Of a stretch of 5,289 nucleotides of DNA, positions 1-5,289 are shown one piece after another. The notes below the pieces were generated by a model. It had not been told where the DNA came from. It saw only the letters and a program-made list of their open reading frames with translations, and searched no databases. The first letter of the stretch is position 1; each line of letters begins with the position of its first letter. A program made the translations under genes and the position numbers. This DNA is from Xanthobacteraceae bacterium (GTDB lineage Bacteria > Pseudomonadota > Alphaproteobacteria > Rhizobiales > Xanthobacteraceae), in NCBI GenBank assembly GCA_030039105.1, contig JASHQO010000044.1, positions 1 to 5,289 on the forward strand, written 5' to 3'.

Positions 1-446
1 AGACCTACGCCAATCTCGATTCACCGGAGGAAGTCTTCACCGTCGGTCTCAACCGCGCCGTGACGCTGATCGCGGAGAAGAAGGCCAAGGGGCCGCGCCG
101 ACGCTTCGGCGCCGACCCGGGTCGCACCGTCGGTGACCATCCGGCCAAGGGCGGGCCGATCGTGGCGAAGAAGGGCCGTTACGGGCCTTACGTGAGCCAC
201 AATGGCGTCAACGCAACCTTGCCGGCCGACAAGGCCCCTGAGACCGTGACGCTCGATGAGGCCGTTGCCCTGATCGATGCGCGCGCCGAACGCAACGGTC
301 CGGCACCGCACGCCCGGCCGCGCAAGGCGAAACGCCCCTCCCCCGGAACGACCCATCACGTCAAAGCGTCCAGCAAGCGGCCCACCGCGAAACCGCGCGC
401 CGCACAAAAAGGCTCGCGCAAGCCGCCGACGGAAGCCGCCGAATAG
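1..446 (+). CDS. topA: DNA topoisomerase I, C-terminal part (5' truncated by window edge)
   Basis: The first complete codon is at base 3, and 147 residues are visible before the TAG at 444-446. TopA is the cytoplasmic type IA topoisomerase that relaxes negative supercoils. The catalytic toprim and active-site tyrosine regions lie upstream of the window. What is visible is the C-terminal DNA-binding repeat region: a segment GGPIVAKKGRYGPYVSHNG, then NATLP, then TLDEAVALIDAR. This is the usual 'GRYGPYV ... LP ... L-EA--LI' signature of the alphaproteobacterial TopA C-terminal repeat. The last 45 or so residues form a basic, low-complexity tail rich in Lys, Arg, Pro and Ala, common in this family and probably disordered and DNA-contacting (inference). 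rnr follows 43 bases later on the same strand, an arrangement common in alphaproteobacteria. ATG/GTG codons near base 60 are internal, because the frame and homology run unbroken to the window edge. Confidence 0.93.
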   Translation, partial: TYANLDSPEEVFTVGLNRAVTLIAEKKAKGPRRRFGADPGRTVGDHPAKGGPIVAKKGRYGPYVSHNGVNATLPADKAPETVTLDEAVALIDARAERNGPAPHARPRKAKRPSPGTTHHVKASSKRPTAKPRAAQKGSRKPPTEAAE

Positions 447-474
447 TGTTGTCTTGTCATATCGGCCGCCGGCC

Positions 475-479
475 AAGGA
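475..479 (+). promoter_or_regulatory. Shine-Dalgarno site for rnr
   Basis: AAGGA lies 10 bases before the ATG at 490. It supports that codon as the rnr start over the upstream in-frame ATG at 277, which lies deep inside topA, and over the in-frame TTG at 454. No convincing promoter is visible in the 43-base topA-rnr gap, so read-through from topA is likely. Confidence 0.6.
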
Positions 480-489
480 ATTTGGGCCC

Positions 490-2739
490 ATGAGCGGTCA
501 ACAGACGAAACGCTCCCGGCTGCCTTCGCGCGAGGAGTTGGTTGCTTTCATCCGTGAGCGTAGCGGCAAGGTCGGCACGCGCGAGATTGCGCGCGCTTTC
601 GGTGCCAAGAACGCCGACCGTGCCGCCCTTAACCGCATGCTGCGCGAACTTGCCGACCACGGCGCCATCGACCGCCGGCGCAAGCGCCTGCATCACGCCG
701 GCACCTTGCCGCCCGTGGTGCTCGCCGACATCACCGGCCGCGACGGCGACGGCGAGCTGTTGGCACGGCCGACGGAGTGGGACGAAGACGCCCACGGCAC
801 GCCGCCGGTGATCCACATCGCCACGCCGCACCGCGCACGGCCGGGCGAAGTCCCCGGCGTCGGCGACCGCGCGCTGCTTCGCATCGAGAAGAGCGGCGAG
901 GACGACGTCAGCGCCCGCGTCATCAAGCTCTTGGACCGCGCCAAGTCTCGCGTGCTTGGCATCTTTCGCAGCGTGCCCGGTGGCGGCGGACGATTGGTGC
1001 CGATCGACAAGAAGCAGCTCGGCCGCGAATTGGCTATCCCGCCTGATGGCACATCGGGGGTAGCGGACGGCGATCTTGTTGCCGTCGAGATATCGCGCAG
1101 CGGCCGACCGGGCCTGCCCATGGGCTCGGTTGTTGAACGACTAGGCTCGATCACGAGCGAGCGCGCGGTCAGCCTGATCGCGATTCACGCTCACGACATT
1201 CCCCATGTTTTCCCTCGGTCCGCGCTCGACGAGGCCGACCGCGCCGGACCGGCGACGATGGCCGGGCGCGACGACTGGCGGCGGCTGCCGTTCGTCACTA
1301 TCGATCCGCCAGACGCCAAGGATCACGACGACGCCGTACACGCGGCGCCCGATCCCGACCCGGGCAATCGCGGCGGCCACATCGTCAGCGTCGCCATTGC
1401 CGACGTGGCGCACTACGTGCGGCCGGACTCGGCGCTCGATCGCGAAGCCGCGCGCCGCGGCAATTCCGTCTATTTCCCTGACCGCGTCGTGCCGATGCTG
1501 CCGGAGCGCATTTCCAACGATCTGTGCTCGTTGCGGCCGCTCGAAGACCGCCCCGCCCTCGCCGTGCGCATGGTGATCGGCAGCGACGGCCGCAAGCGCT
1601 CACACACGTTTCACCGCGTGATGATCCACTCGGCGGCAAAGCTCTCCTACGAGCAGGCGCAATTTGCCGTGTCCGGCCGCACCGACGATATCACCGAGCC
1701 GATTGCGCAGCCGGTGCTGGCGCCGCTCTACGCCGCCTACGAGACGGTGCGCCGCGCCCGCGACGCCCGCAGCCCGCTCGATCTCGATGTCCCCGAGCGC
1801 AAAATCCTGCTCAAAGGCGACGGCGCTATCGATCGCGTGATCGTGCCGCAGCGGCTTGAAGCGCACCGGCTGATCGAAGAATTCATGATTCTGGCCAATG
1901 TCGCTGCGGCCGAGACCTGCGAGCGGGCGCGCGTGCCGCTGGTCTATCGCGTGCACGACGAGCCATCGCAAGAAAAACTCACCGCGCTGCGCGACTTCTT
2001 GGCGACGATCGACATTTCGCTACCTAAAGGCGGCGCGCTGAAACCAGATGGCTTCAATCGCATTCTTGCCCAGGTGAAGGGCCGCGACGTCGCGCGCCTA
2101 GTCAACGAAGTCGTGCTGCGCACCCAGGCGCAAGCGGAGTACTCCTCGGACAATTTCGGCCATTTTGGCTTGAACCTGCGCCGCTACGCCCACTTCACGT
2201 CACCGATCCGGCGCTACGCCGACCTCGTCGTGCACCGGGCCTTGATCCGCGCTCTCAACCTCGGCGGCGACGGCTTGTCCGAGGACACCGATGCGCGCAC
2301 GCTGGCCGAGGTCGCCGCCAACATTTCCGCAACCGAACGCCGCGCCATGAAGGCCGAGCGCGAAACCGCCGACCGCCTGATCGCGCACTTTCTTTCCGAC
2401 CGGGTCGGCGCCACCTTCGACGGCCATATAGCCGGCGTCACCCGCGCCGGCCTGTTCGTCGAACTCGACGACACCGGCGCCGATGGCTTCATTCCGGCGC
2501 GGTTCATCGGCGACGAATACTTTCGCTTCGACGAAAAACACCGCGCTTTCATCGGCCACACGGAAACCCATCGGCTCGGCGATCCGGTTACCGTGGAACT
2601 GGTCGAGGCTGCGCCGGTCGCCGGCGCCTTGCGTTTCAAGCTTGTGCGCCATGCCGGCGCGGCACGGCAAAGGACTGGACAGCGGCCGCCGCAACGTCCG
2701 AAGGTCCGCGAGCGCGACAAGCATCGACGCCGGCGCTAA
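490..2739 (+). CDS. rnr: Ribonuclease R (3'-5' exoribonuclease, RNB family)
   Basis: This 749-residue cytoplasmic exoribonuclease processively degrades structured RNA from the 3' end and takes part in RNA quality control (family knowledge). Domains in order: an N-terminal winged helix (about 12-70, SREELVAFIRERSG...); OB/cold-shock domains (about 75-250); the RNB catalytic domain (about 264-600); an S1 domain (about 639-720, GATFDGHIAGVTRAGLFVEL); and a short Arg-rich tail ending RRRR. The metal-binding motif VTIDPPDAKDHDDAV gives Asp272, Asp278, Asp280 and Asp281, matching the catalytic Asp pattern of RNase II/R. Tyr551 and HFGLNLRRYAHFTSPIRRYA (558-577), followed by D578, fit the RNB family signature, including the RNA-contacting SPIRRY. 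Length is near that usual for alphaproteobacterial RNase R and shorter than the roughly 813 residues of E. coli, mainly because of the shorter C-terminal tail. The reading frame is open back to 277, but that extension is compositionally odd and overlaps topA by 170 bases, so ATG 490 with its AAGGA is preferred. Confidence 0.96.
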   Translation: MSGQQTKRSRLPSREELVAFIRERSGKVGTREIARAFGAKNADRAALNRMLRELADHGAIDRRRKRLHHAGTLPPVVLADITGRDGDGELLARPTEWDEDAHGTPPVIHIATPHRARPGEVPGVGDRALLRIEKSGEDDVSARVIKLLDRAKSRVLGIFRSVPGGGGRLVPIDKKQLGRELAIPPDGTSGVADGDLVAVEISRSGRPGLPMGSVVERLGSITSERAVSLIAIHAHDIPHVFPRSALDEADRAGPATMAGRDDWRRLPFVTIDPPDAKDHDDAVHAAPDPDPGNRGGHIVSVAIADVAHYVRPDSALDREAARRGNSVYFPDRVVPMLPERISNDLCSLRPLEDRPALAVRMVIGSDGRKRSHTFHRVMIHSAAKLSYEQAQFAVSGRTDDITEPIAQPVLAPLYAAYETVRRARDARSPLDLDVPERKILLKGDGAIDRVIVPQRLEAHRLIEEFMILANVAAAETCERARVPLVYRVHDEPSQEKLTALRDFLATIDISLPKGGALKPDGFNRILAQVKGRDVARLVNEVVLRTQAQAEYSSDNFGHFGLNLRRYAHFTSPIRRYADLVVHRALIRALNLGGDGLSEDTDARTLAEVAANISATERRAMKAERETADRLIAHFLSDRVGATFDGHIAGVTRAGLFVELDDTGADGFIPARFIGDEYFRFDEKHRAFIGHTETHRLGDPVTVELVEAAPVAGALRFKLVRHAGAARQRTGQRPPQRPKVRERDKHRRRR

Positions 2740-2742
2740 GGA
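2738..2742 (+). promoter_or_regulatory. Shine-Dalgarno site for the NUDIX gene, overlapping the rnr stop
   Basis: AAGGA begins inside the rnr TAA stop (2737-2739) and lies 11 bases before the ATG at 2754. This overlap, with a gap of only 14 bases, suggests that rnr and the NUDIX gene share a transcript and may be translationally coupled (inference). Confidence 0.55.
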
Positions 2743-2753
2743 ATATCGTCGAA

Positions 2754-3527
2754 ATGAGCGACACACATGGAGATTCGCCCATCGCGAGCGGCATTGCAGC
2801 GGACCGCACCGATCGGCTGACAAAGACGATCCGCGACCAAACCTTTCCCAATTTGAAGCCGCGGGATTCGGCGACGCTGATCCTCATCGATCGCACCGAG
2901 AGCATGCCAAAAGTTCTGCTCGGTCGCCGCCATGAGCGCCACCATTTCATGCCGGGCAAGTTCGTCTTCCCCGGCGGCAGCATCGAGCCGACCGATCGAG
3001 ACATGGCGACGCTTGCGCCTTTGCACGAGCGCCACGTCGGCCGCCTGATGACAAAGGTCAGGCACGCCAGCGCGGCGAAAGCGGCAGGCTTCGCGCTCGC
3101 CGCCATCCGCGAGACCTATGAAGAGACCGGCCTGATGCTAGGTGCGCCGAGCGCAAGACCCATCGTCACGCCGCCCGGACCCTGGGAAGCCTTCGCCAAA
3201 GCCGCCATTGTGCCGGACCTCAGCAAAATCCATTTCATCGCCCGCGCCATCACGCCACCGAAGCGGCCGCGGCGCTTCGACAGCCGCTTTTTTGCCGCCG
3301 ACGTGACGAGCATCGCCTGCCGCGCGGAAGGCTTTGTCGGCCCCGACAAGGAGCTGGTCGAGCTCGTCTGGCTGCCGATCACCGAAGCGCGCCGCCTCGA
3401 CATGCCGGGCATCACCGCGATTGCGCTCGAGGAACTGCAGGACCGCATGGCGTCGGGAATGAGCTACGACCATCCGGCGCCGCTCTACCGCATGCTCCAC
3501 AAGCGCTTTGTCCGCGAGGTCCTCTGA
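2754..3527 (+). CDS. NUDIX hydrolase with an insertion inside the Nudix box (NUDT19/CoA-diphosphatase-like)
   Basis: This 257-residue protein has no visible signal peptide or membrane segment, so it is probably cytoplasmic. NUDIX enzymes hydrolyse nucleoside diphosphates linked to another moiety. The fold is recognised from the strand KVLLGRR (about 53-59), then FVFPGGSIEP (70-79, Gly74-Gly75), and the metal-binding helix AAIRETYEETGL (116-127) with Glu120, Glu123 and Glu124. In the canonical box (G-x5-E-x7-REUxEExGU) the glycine and the RE pair are 14 residues apart. Here about 30 extra residues (roughly 85-115) separate them, as in the NUDT19-like subgroup, which has an even longer insertion. 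The LLGRR...FPGG segment weakly resembles the CoA-diphosphatase motif, but the substrate cannot be assigned. It follows rnr by 14 bases with its Shine-Dalgarno on the rnr stop. The C-terminal part (from about 196, DKELVELVWLPITEAR) is the usual substrate-proximal half. Confidence 0.9.
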   Translation: MSDTHGDSPIASGIAADRTDRLTKTIRDQTFPNLKPRDSATLILIDRTESMPKVLLGRRHERHHFMPGKFVFPGGSIEPTDRDMATLAPLHERHVGRLMTKVRHASAAKAAGFALAAIRETYEETGLMLGAPSARPIVTPPGPWEAFAKAAIVPDLSKIHFIARAITPPKRPRRFDSRFFAADVTSIACRAEGFVGPDKELVELVWLPITEARRLDMPGITAIALEELQDRMASGMSYDHPAPLYRMLHKRFVREVL

Positions 3528-3537
3528 GCGGGCTTTC

Positions 3538-3565
3538 TTGACATTCCACGGCCGGCGACTAGGTT
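3538..3565 (+). promoter_or_regulatory. Probable sigma-70-type promoter for rpmG
   Basis: A perfect TTGACA (3538-3543), preceded by C as in many alphaproteobacterial housekeeping promoters, is followed after 16 bases by TAGGTT (3560-3565), a weak -10 (3 of 6 to TATAAT). Transcription would start near 3572, giving a leader of about 27 bases before the rpmG ATG. It starts 10 bases after the NUDIX stop, so rpmG may be transcribed separately from, or in addition to, the upstream operon. No terminator is visible between the two genes. Confidence 0.5.
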
Positions 3566-3598
3566 GACGGCCAACACAGGACGACGGGGTTAAGCACC

Positions 3599-3766
3599 AT
3601 GGCCAAGGCCGCGACGATCAAGGTCAAGCTGGTTTCCAGCGCCGATACCGGCTTCTATTATGTGACGCGCAAGAATTCGCGCACCATGACCGACAAGCTC
3701 ACCAAGAAGAAATACGACCCGGTGGCGAAAAAGCACGTCGAGTTCCGCGAAGCCAAGATCAAGTAA
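3599..3766 (+). CDS. rpmG: 50S ribosomal protein L33 (bL33), cysteine-free type
   Basis: This gene encodes 55 residues, MAKAATIKVKLVSSADTGFY at the start and HVEFREAKIK at the end, the same length and pattern as E. coli L33 (VSSAGTG, KxxFDPV, EAKIK). L33 is a small basic protein of the large ribosomal subunit near the E site. It contains no cysteine, so it is the zinc-independent (C-minus) form. Conserved features seen are LVSSADTGFYYVTRKNSRT and KKYDPVAKKHV. The start ATG 3599 is the only sensible one. A weak G-rich Shine-Dalgarno (GGGG, 3586-3589) lies nine bases before it. It has its own likely promoter in the 71-base gap after the NUDIX gene, and an intrinsic terminator begins 18 bases after the stop. 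Confidence 0.96.
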   Translation: MAKAATIKVKLVSSADTGFYYVTRKNSRTMTDKLTKKKYDPVAKKHVEFREAKIK

Positions 3767-3784
3767 TCGGCTGCGCTTTCGATG

Positions 3785-3811
3785 AAAACGGGCGCCGTTT
3801 GGCGCCCTTTT
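3785..3811 (+). terminator. Intrinsic terminator downstream of rpmG
   Basis: A perfect 7-bp GC stem, GGGCGCC (3790-3796) with GGCGCCC (3801-3807), closes a GTTT loop and is followed directly by TTTT (3808-3811). AAAA lies just upstream (3785-3788), so the structure could also work weakly from the other strand and block any transcription arriving from pleD. Confidence 0.88.
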
Positions 3812-4176
3812 GCTTGCGTGAAGATCAGGACGATCGCGGCGGACCGCAAGGTGGCCGGCCGAGAACGGTGTCATGAGGAGGCCACTCGCACCGCTCCCGA
3901 GCCGGCCGAACCCCACGGACCCAGGAGATGCGGCGGACCTGAGCATGCCGTAGGGTTATCAAGAAGATCGACGTTGCCCGGCCGCCGCCGAGCGCTCTCG
4001 ACATCGTTTCGTTATTCCGCAAATGTTGCCGTGGTTGAAGGCTACCGCAACGCATGGCGAAAGTAACGGCCAAAGTTTCGTCCGAAATCAAAAAGCCGCC
4101 ATCAACCACAAAAATTGTAGTTACCGGTTAAGCTTTCAACGGTTCGCTGCAGTGAATTGCGCGCCGCATCCCGCCG
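3812..4176. other. Intergenic interval of about 365 bases between convergent rpmG and pleD; no convincing gene
   Basis: No open frame here has both a plausible start with Shine-Dalgarno and recognisable protein sequence. The left part (3812-3990) is GC-rich and coding-like in places. It contains two short exact repeats: GCGGCGGACC at 3836-3845 and 3930-3939, and GCCGGCCGA at 3854-3862 and 3901-3909. The right part (about 4000-4150) is clearly more AT-rich, with several A or T runs, as in ordinary non-coding DNA. No tRNA fold, CRISPR repeat, insertion-sequence end or attachment site was seen. Being between two gene ends, it need not contain promoters. It could hold a decayed gene, 3' untranslated sequence of pleD, or a small RNA, and none of these is demonstrated. 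Confidence 0.6.
4104..4122 (-). terminator. Weak AU-rich hairpin downstream of pleD, possible transcript end
   Basis: On the minus strand, AACTACAA (4122-4115) can pair with TTGTGGTT (4111-4104) over 8 bp with one G-U wobble and a three-base loop. A run of five T follows about 9 bases later (near 4095-4091). The pairing works better in minus-strand RNA than in plus-strand RNA, where the wobble becomes a mismatch. This fits a role in ending the pleD transcript, but the stem is AU-rich and the T run is not adjacent, so it is not a standard terminator. Confidence 0.2.
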
Positions 4177-4184
4177 TCAGGCGG
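4171..4184 (-). other. Small GC hairpin spanning the pleD stop codon
   Basis: CCGCC (4171-4175) and GGCGG (4180-4184) form a 5-bp stem with a four-base loop that contains the pleD stop codon (4177-4179). No T run follows on the minus strand, so it is not a typical intrinsic terminator. In GC-rich DNA such a short stem can be chance. Confidence 0.25.
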
Positions 4185-5289
4185 CGTCGGGCACCACGCG
4201 GTTACGGCCGTCGCGCTTGGCGCGATAGAGCGCCTGATCGGCGCGCTTGAGCACCGCCGCCGCGGTATCATCCTTGTCGCGCAAAGCAGCGATGCCGATC
4301 GAGATCGTCACCGGCACGGTTTTGGAACCCTGCTGGATCGCGAACGCTTCGGCGGCGATGCGCCGACGCAATCGCTCGGCCACCATGGCGGCGACCGCCA
4401 TGTCGGTTTCAGGCATCACCAGCACGAACTCCTCGCCACCGTAGCGGCAGGCGAGATCAATGCCGCGGATCGAACGCTTGATGCGCAGCGCGAAGTCGCG
4501 CAGCACGTCGTCGCCGGCGTCGTGGCCGTGGGTGTCGTTGATCGATTTGAAATAGTCGATGTCGATTACCATCACGGTCAACGGTTTTCCGCGCGCAGCC
4601 GCCTGTTCGACGAGCGTCGCCAAGTGACTTTCCATGTAGCGGCGGTTGAACAGGCCGGTCAGCGCGTCGGTGATCGCCATCTCGATCGACATCGCCACGT
4701 TATCGCGCAGCCGCTCCGTGTAGCGGCGTTTGCGCACCTGGCTGCGCACCCGCGCCAATAGCTCATTCTTGTCGACCGGGCGCATCAGAAAGTCGTTCAC
4801 GCCGATCTCCAACCCGCGCACCATGCGTGCATTATTGTCGGGCTCGGTGACCACCAGGATCGGAATGTTCCGCGTCCGCTCCAGCGAGCGCAACTGGCTG
4901 CACAGGCGCAGGCCGTCCTGCCCCTGCAGACCGAGGCTGATGACGACGGCGTCGAAATCGCCCTCGGCCGCGCGCATCGCGGCCTGCGGGGCCTCAGTCT
5001 CGATCTCCACGGCATGGAAGGCCGAAAGCGTGTTCTGCAACCGCTCGGCCGCGCTCGGGCGATCCTCGATCACAAGGATGCGGCCATTCAGGCCCGTCTC
5101 GGCCGCTGCCGACGCGAGCGGGTCGGCGATTCCCAGACGGACGGAGGCGACGGCACGGCTGCGCAACTCGTCGGTCATCGCCTTCAGCCGGGCGAGGCTG
5201 CGCACGCGGGCGAAGAGCGCGGTATCGTCGAGCGGCTTGGTCAGGAAGTCGTCGGCGCCGGCATCCAGCCCCTGCAGGCGGTCGCGCGG
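4177..5289 (-). CDS. pleD: PleD-type response regulator / diguanylate cyclase (REC-REC-GGDEF), 5' end outside the window
   Basis: 370 residues are visible, read from the right edge to the TGA at 4179-4177. Full-length PleD is about 455 residues, so roughly 85 N-terminal residues, including the first receiver's phosphoacceptor Asp, are missing. Visible domains: the C-terminal end of REC1 (about 1-38, LDAGADDFLTKPLDD, with the conserved Lys); REC2 (about 69-190, from GRILVIEDRPSAAERL); and a GGDEF domain (about 208-368). The cyclase site reads CRYGGEEFVLVM (GGEEF at 284-288), with VIDIDYFKSINDTHGHDAGD upstream for metal and GTP binding. The product-inhibition I-site RGID (275-278) is present five residues before GGEEF, as in Caulobacter PleD. 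The protein should make c-di-GMP from two GTP when phosphorylated REC1 promotes dimerisation, controlling motility-to-surface and cell-cycle transitions (family knowledge). REC2 lacks the phosphoacceptor. divK usually lies upstream, which would be beyond the right edge. Confidence 0.93.
   Translation of the reverse strand, partial: PRDRLQGLDAGADDFLTKPLDDTALFARVRSLARLKAMTDELRSRAVASVRLGIADPLASAAAETGLNGRILVIEDRPSAAERLQNTLSAFHAVEIETEAPQAAMRAAEGDFDAVVISLGLQGQDGLRLCSQLRSLERTRNIPILVVTEPDNNARMVRGLEIGVNDFLMRPVDKNELLARVRSQVRKRRYTERLRDNVAMSIEMAITDALTGLFNRRYMESHLATLVEQAAARGKPLTVMVIDIDYFKSINDTHGHDAGDDVLRDFALRIKRSIRGIDLACRYGGEEFVLVMPETDMAVAAMVAERLRRRIAAEAFAIQQGSKTVPVTISIGIAALRDKDDTAAAVLKRADQALYRAKRDGRNRVVPDAA

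Noticed and set aside
2200..2823. 207-residue open frame on the minus strand opposite the end of rnr
   Set aside because: It lies antisense to the RNase R RNB/S1 region and the NUDIX start, has no recognisable domain, and is explained by GC-rich codon use of the real genes.
3853..3860. GGCCGGCC palindrome as an operator or recombination site
   Set aside because: An 8-base GC palindrome is expected by chance in DNA of this composition, and no associated gene or flanking repeat supports a function.
3590..3946. 118-residue open frame on the minus strand across rpmG and its terminator
   Set aside because: It is antisense to the clear L33 gene, crosses the intrinsic terminator hairpin, and has no recognisable protein features.
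3782..4066. 94-residue open frame on the plus strand after rpmG
   Set aside because: Its ATG lies at the base of the rpmG terminator, it lacks a Shine-Dalgarno, its codon quality collapses after about 3950, and no domain is recognisable.
3825..4109. 94-residue open frame on the minus strand in the spacer
   Set aside because: No Shine-Dalgarno and no recognisable domain. It is a chance open frame, though a decayed gene cannot be fully excluded.
4121..4140. TTAA-containing sequence as a CtrA binding site
   Set aside because: Only one TTAA half is present, with no second TTAA seven bases away, and it lies downstream of both flanking genes rather than at a promoter.
4023..4250. 75-residue open frame on the plus strand running into the end of pleD
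   Set aside because: Its second half is antisense to conserved PleD C-terminal sequence, and the first half is AT-rich spacer without coding character.
4177..5205. GTG at 5205-5203 as the pleD start
   Set aside because: The frame continues to the window edge with conserved REC1 sequence (DAGADDFLTKP), so this is an internal valine codon.

Overview
The window is GC-rich chromosomal DNA from an alphaproteobacterium, most likely in the Hyphomicrobiales (Bradyrhizobium/Rhodopseudomonas/Xanthobacteraceae type). This rests on the gene order topA-rnr-NUDIX-rpmG facing a PleD-type response regulator, the G/C-ending codons, the 55-residue cysteine-free L33, and a PleD domain order typical of that class. 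The exact genus cannot be read from the sequence.

Layout: bases 1-446 hold the 3' end of topA (DNA topoisomerase I). After a 43-base gap comes rnr (RNase R, 490-2739), then after 14 bases a NUDIX hydrolase (2754-3527) whose Shine-Dalgarno overlaps the rnr stop codon. These three genes look co-transcribed. A 71-base gap with a sigma-70-like promoter precedes rpmG (ribosomal protein L33, 3599-3766), which ends at a strong intrinsic terminator (3785-3811). A stretch of about 365 bases without a convincing gene (3812-4176) separates this from the convergent 3' part of pleD on the minus strand (4177 to the right edge). The start of pleD and the first part of its first receiver domain lie outside the window.

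Function: the plus-strand cluster covers nucleic-acid housekeeping: DNA supercoiling (TopA), degradation of structured RNA and probably rRNA/tRNA quality control (RNase R), hydrolysis of an unknown nucleoside-diphosphate-linked substrate (NUDIX), and the large ribosomal subunit (L33). PleD is a separate c-di-GMP signalling unit. Its cyclase site and product-inhibition site are intact, and its second receiver is degenerate.

Nothing here amounts to an undescribed system. The points most worth checking are the split Nudix box, the unexplained 3812-4176 interval, and the degenerate second receiver of PleD.
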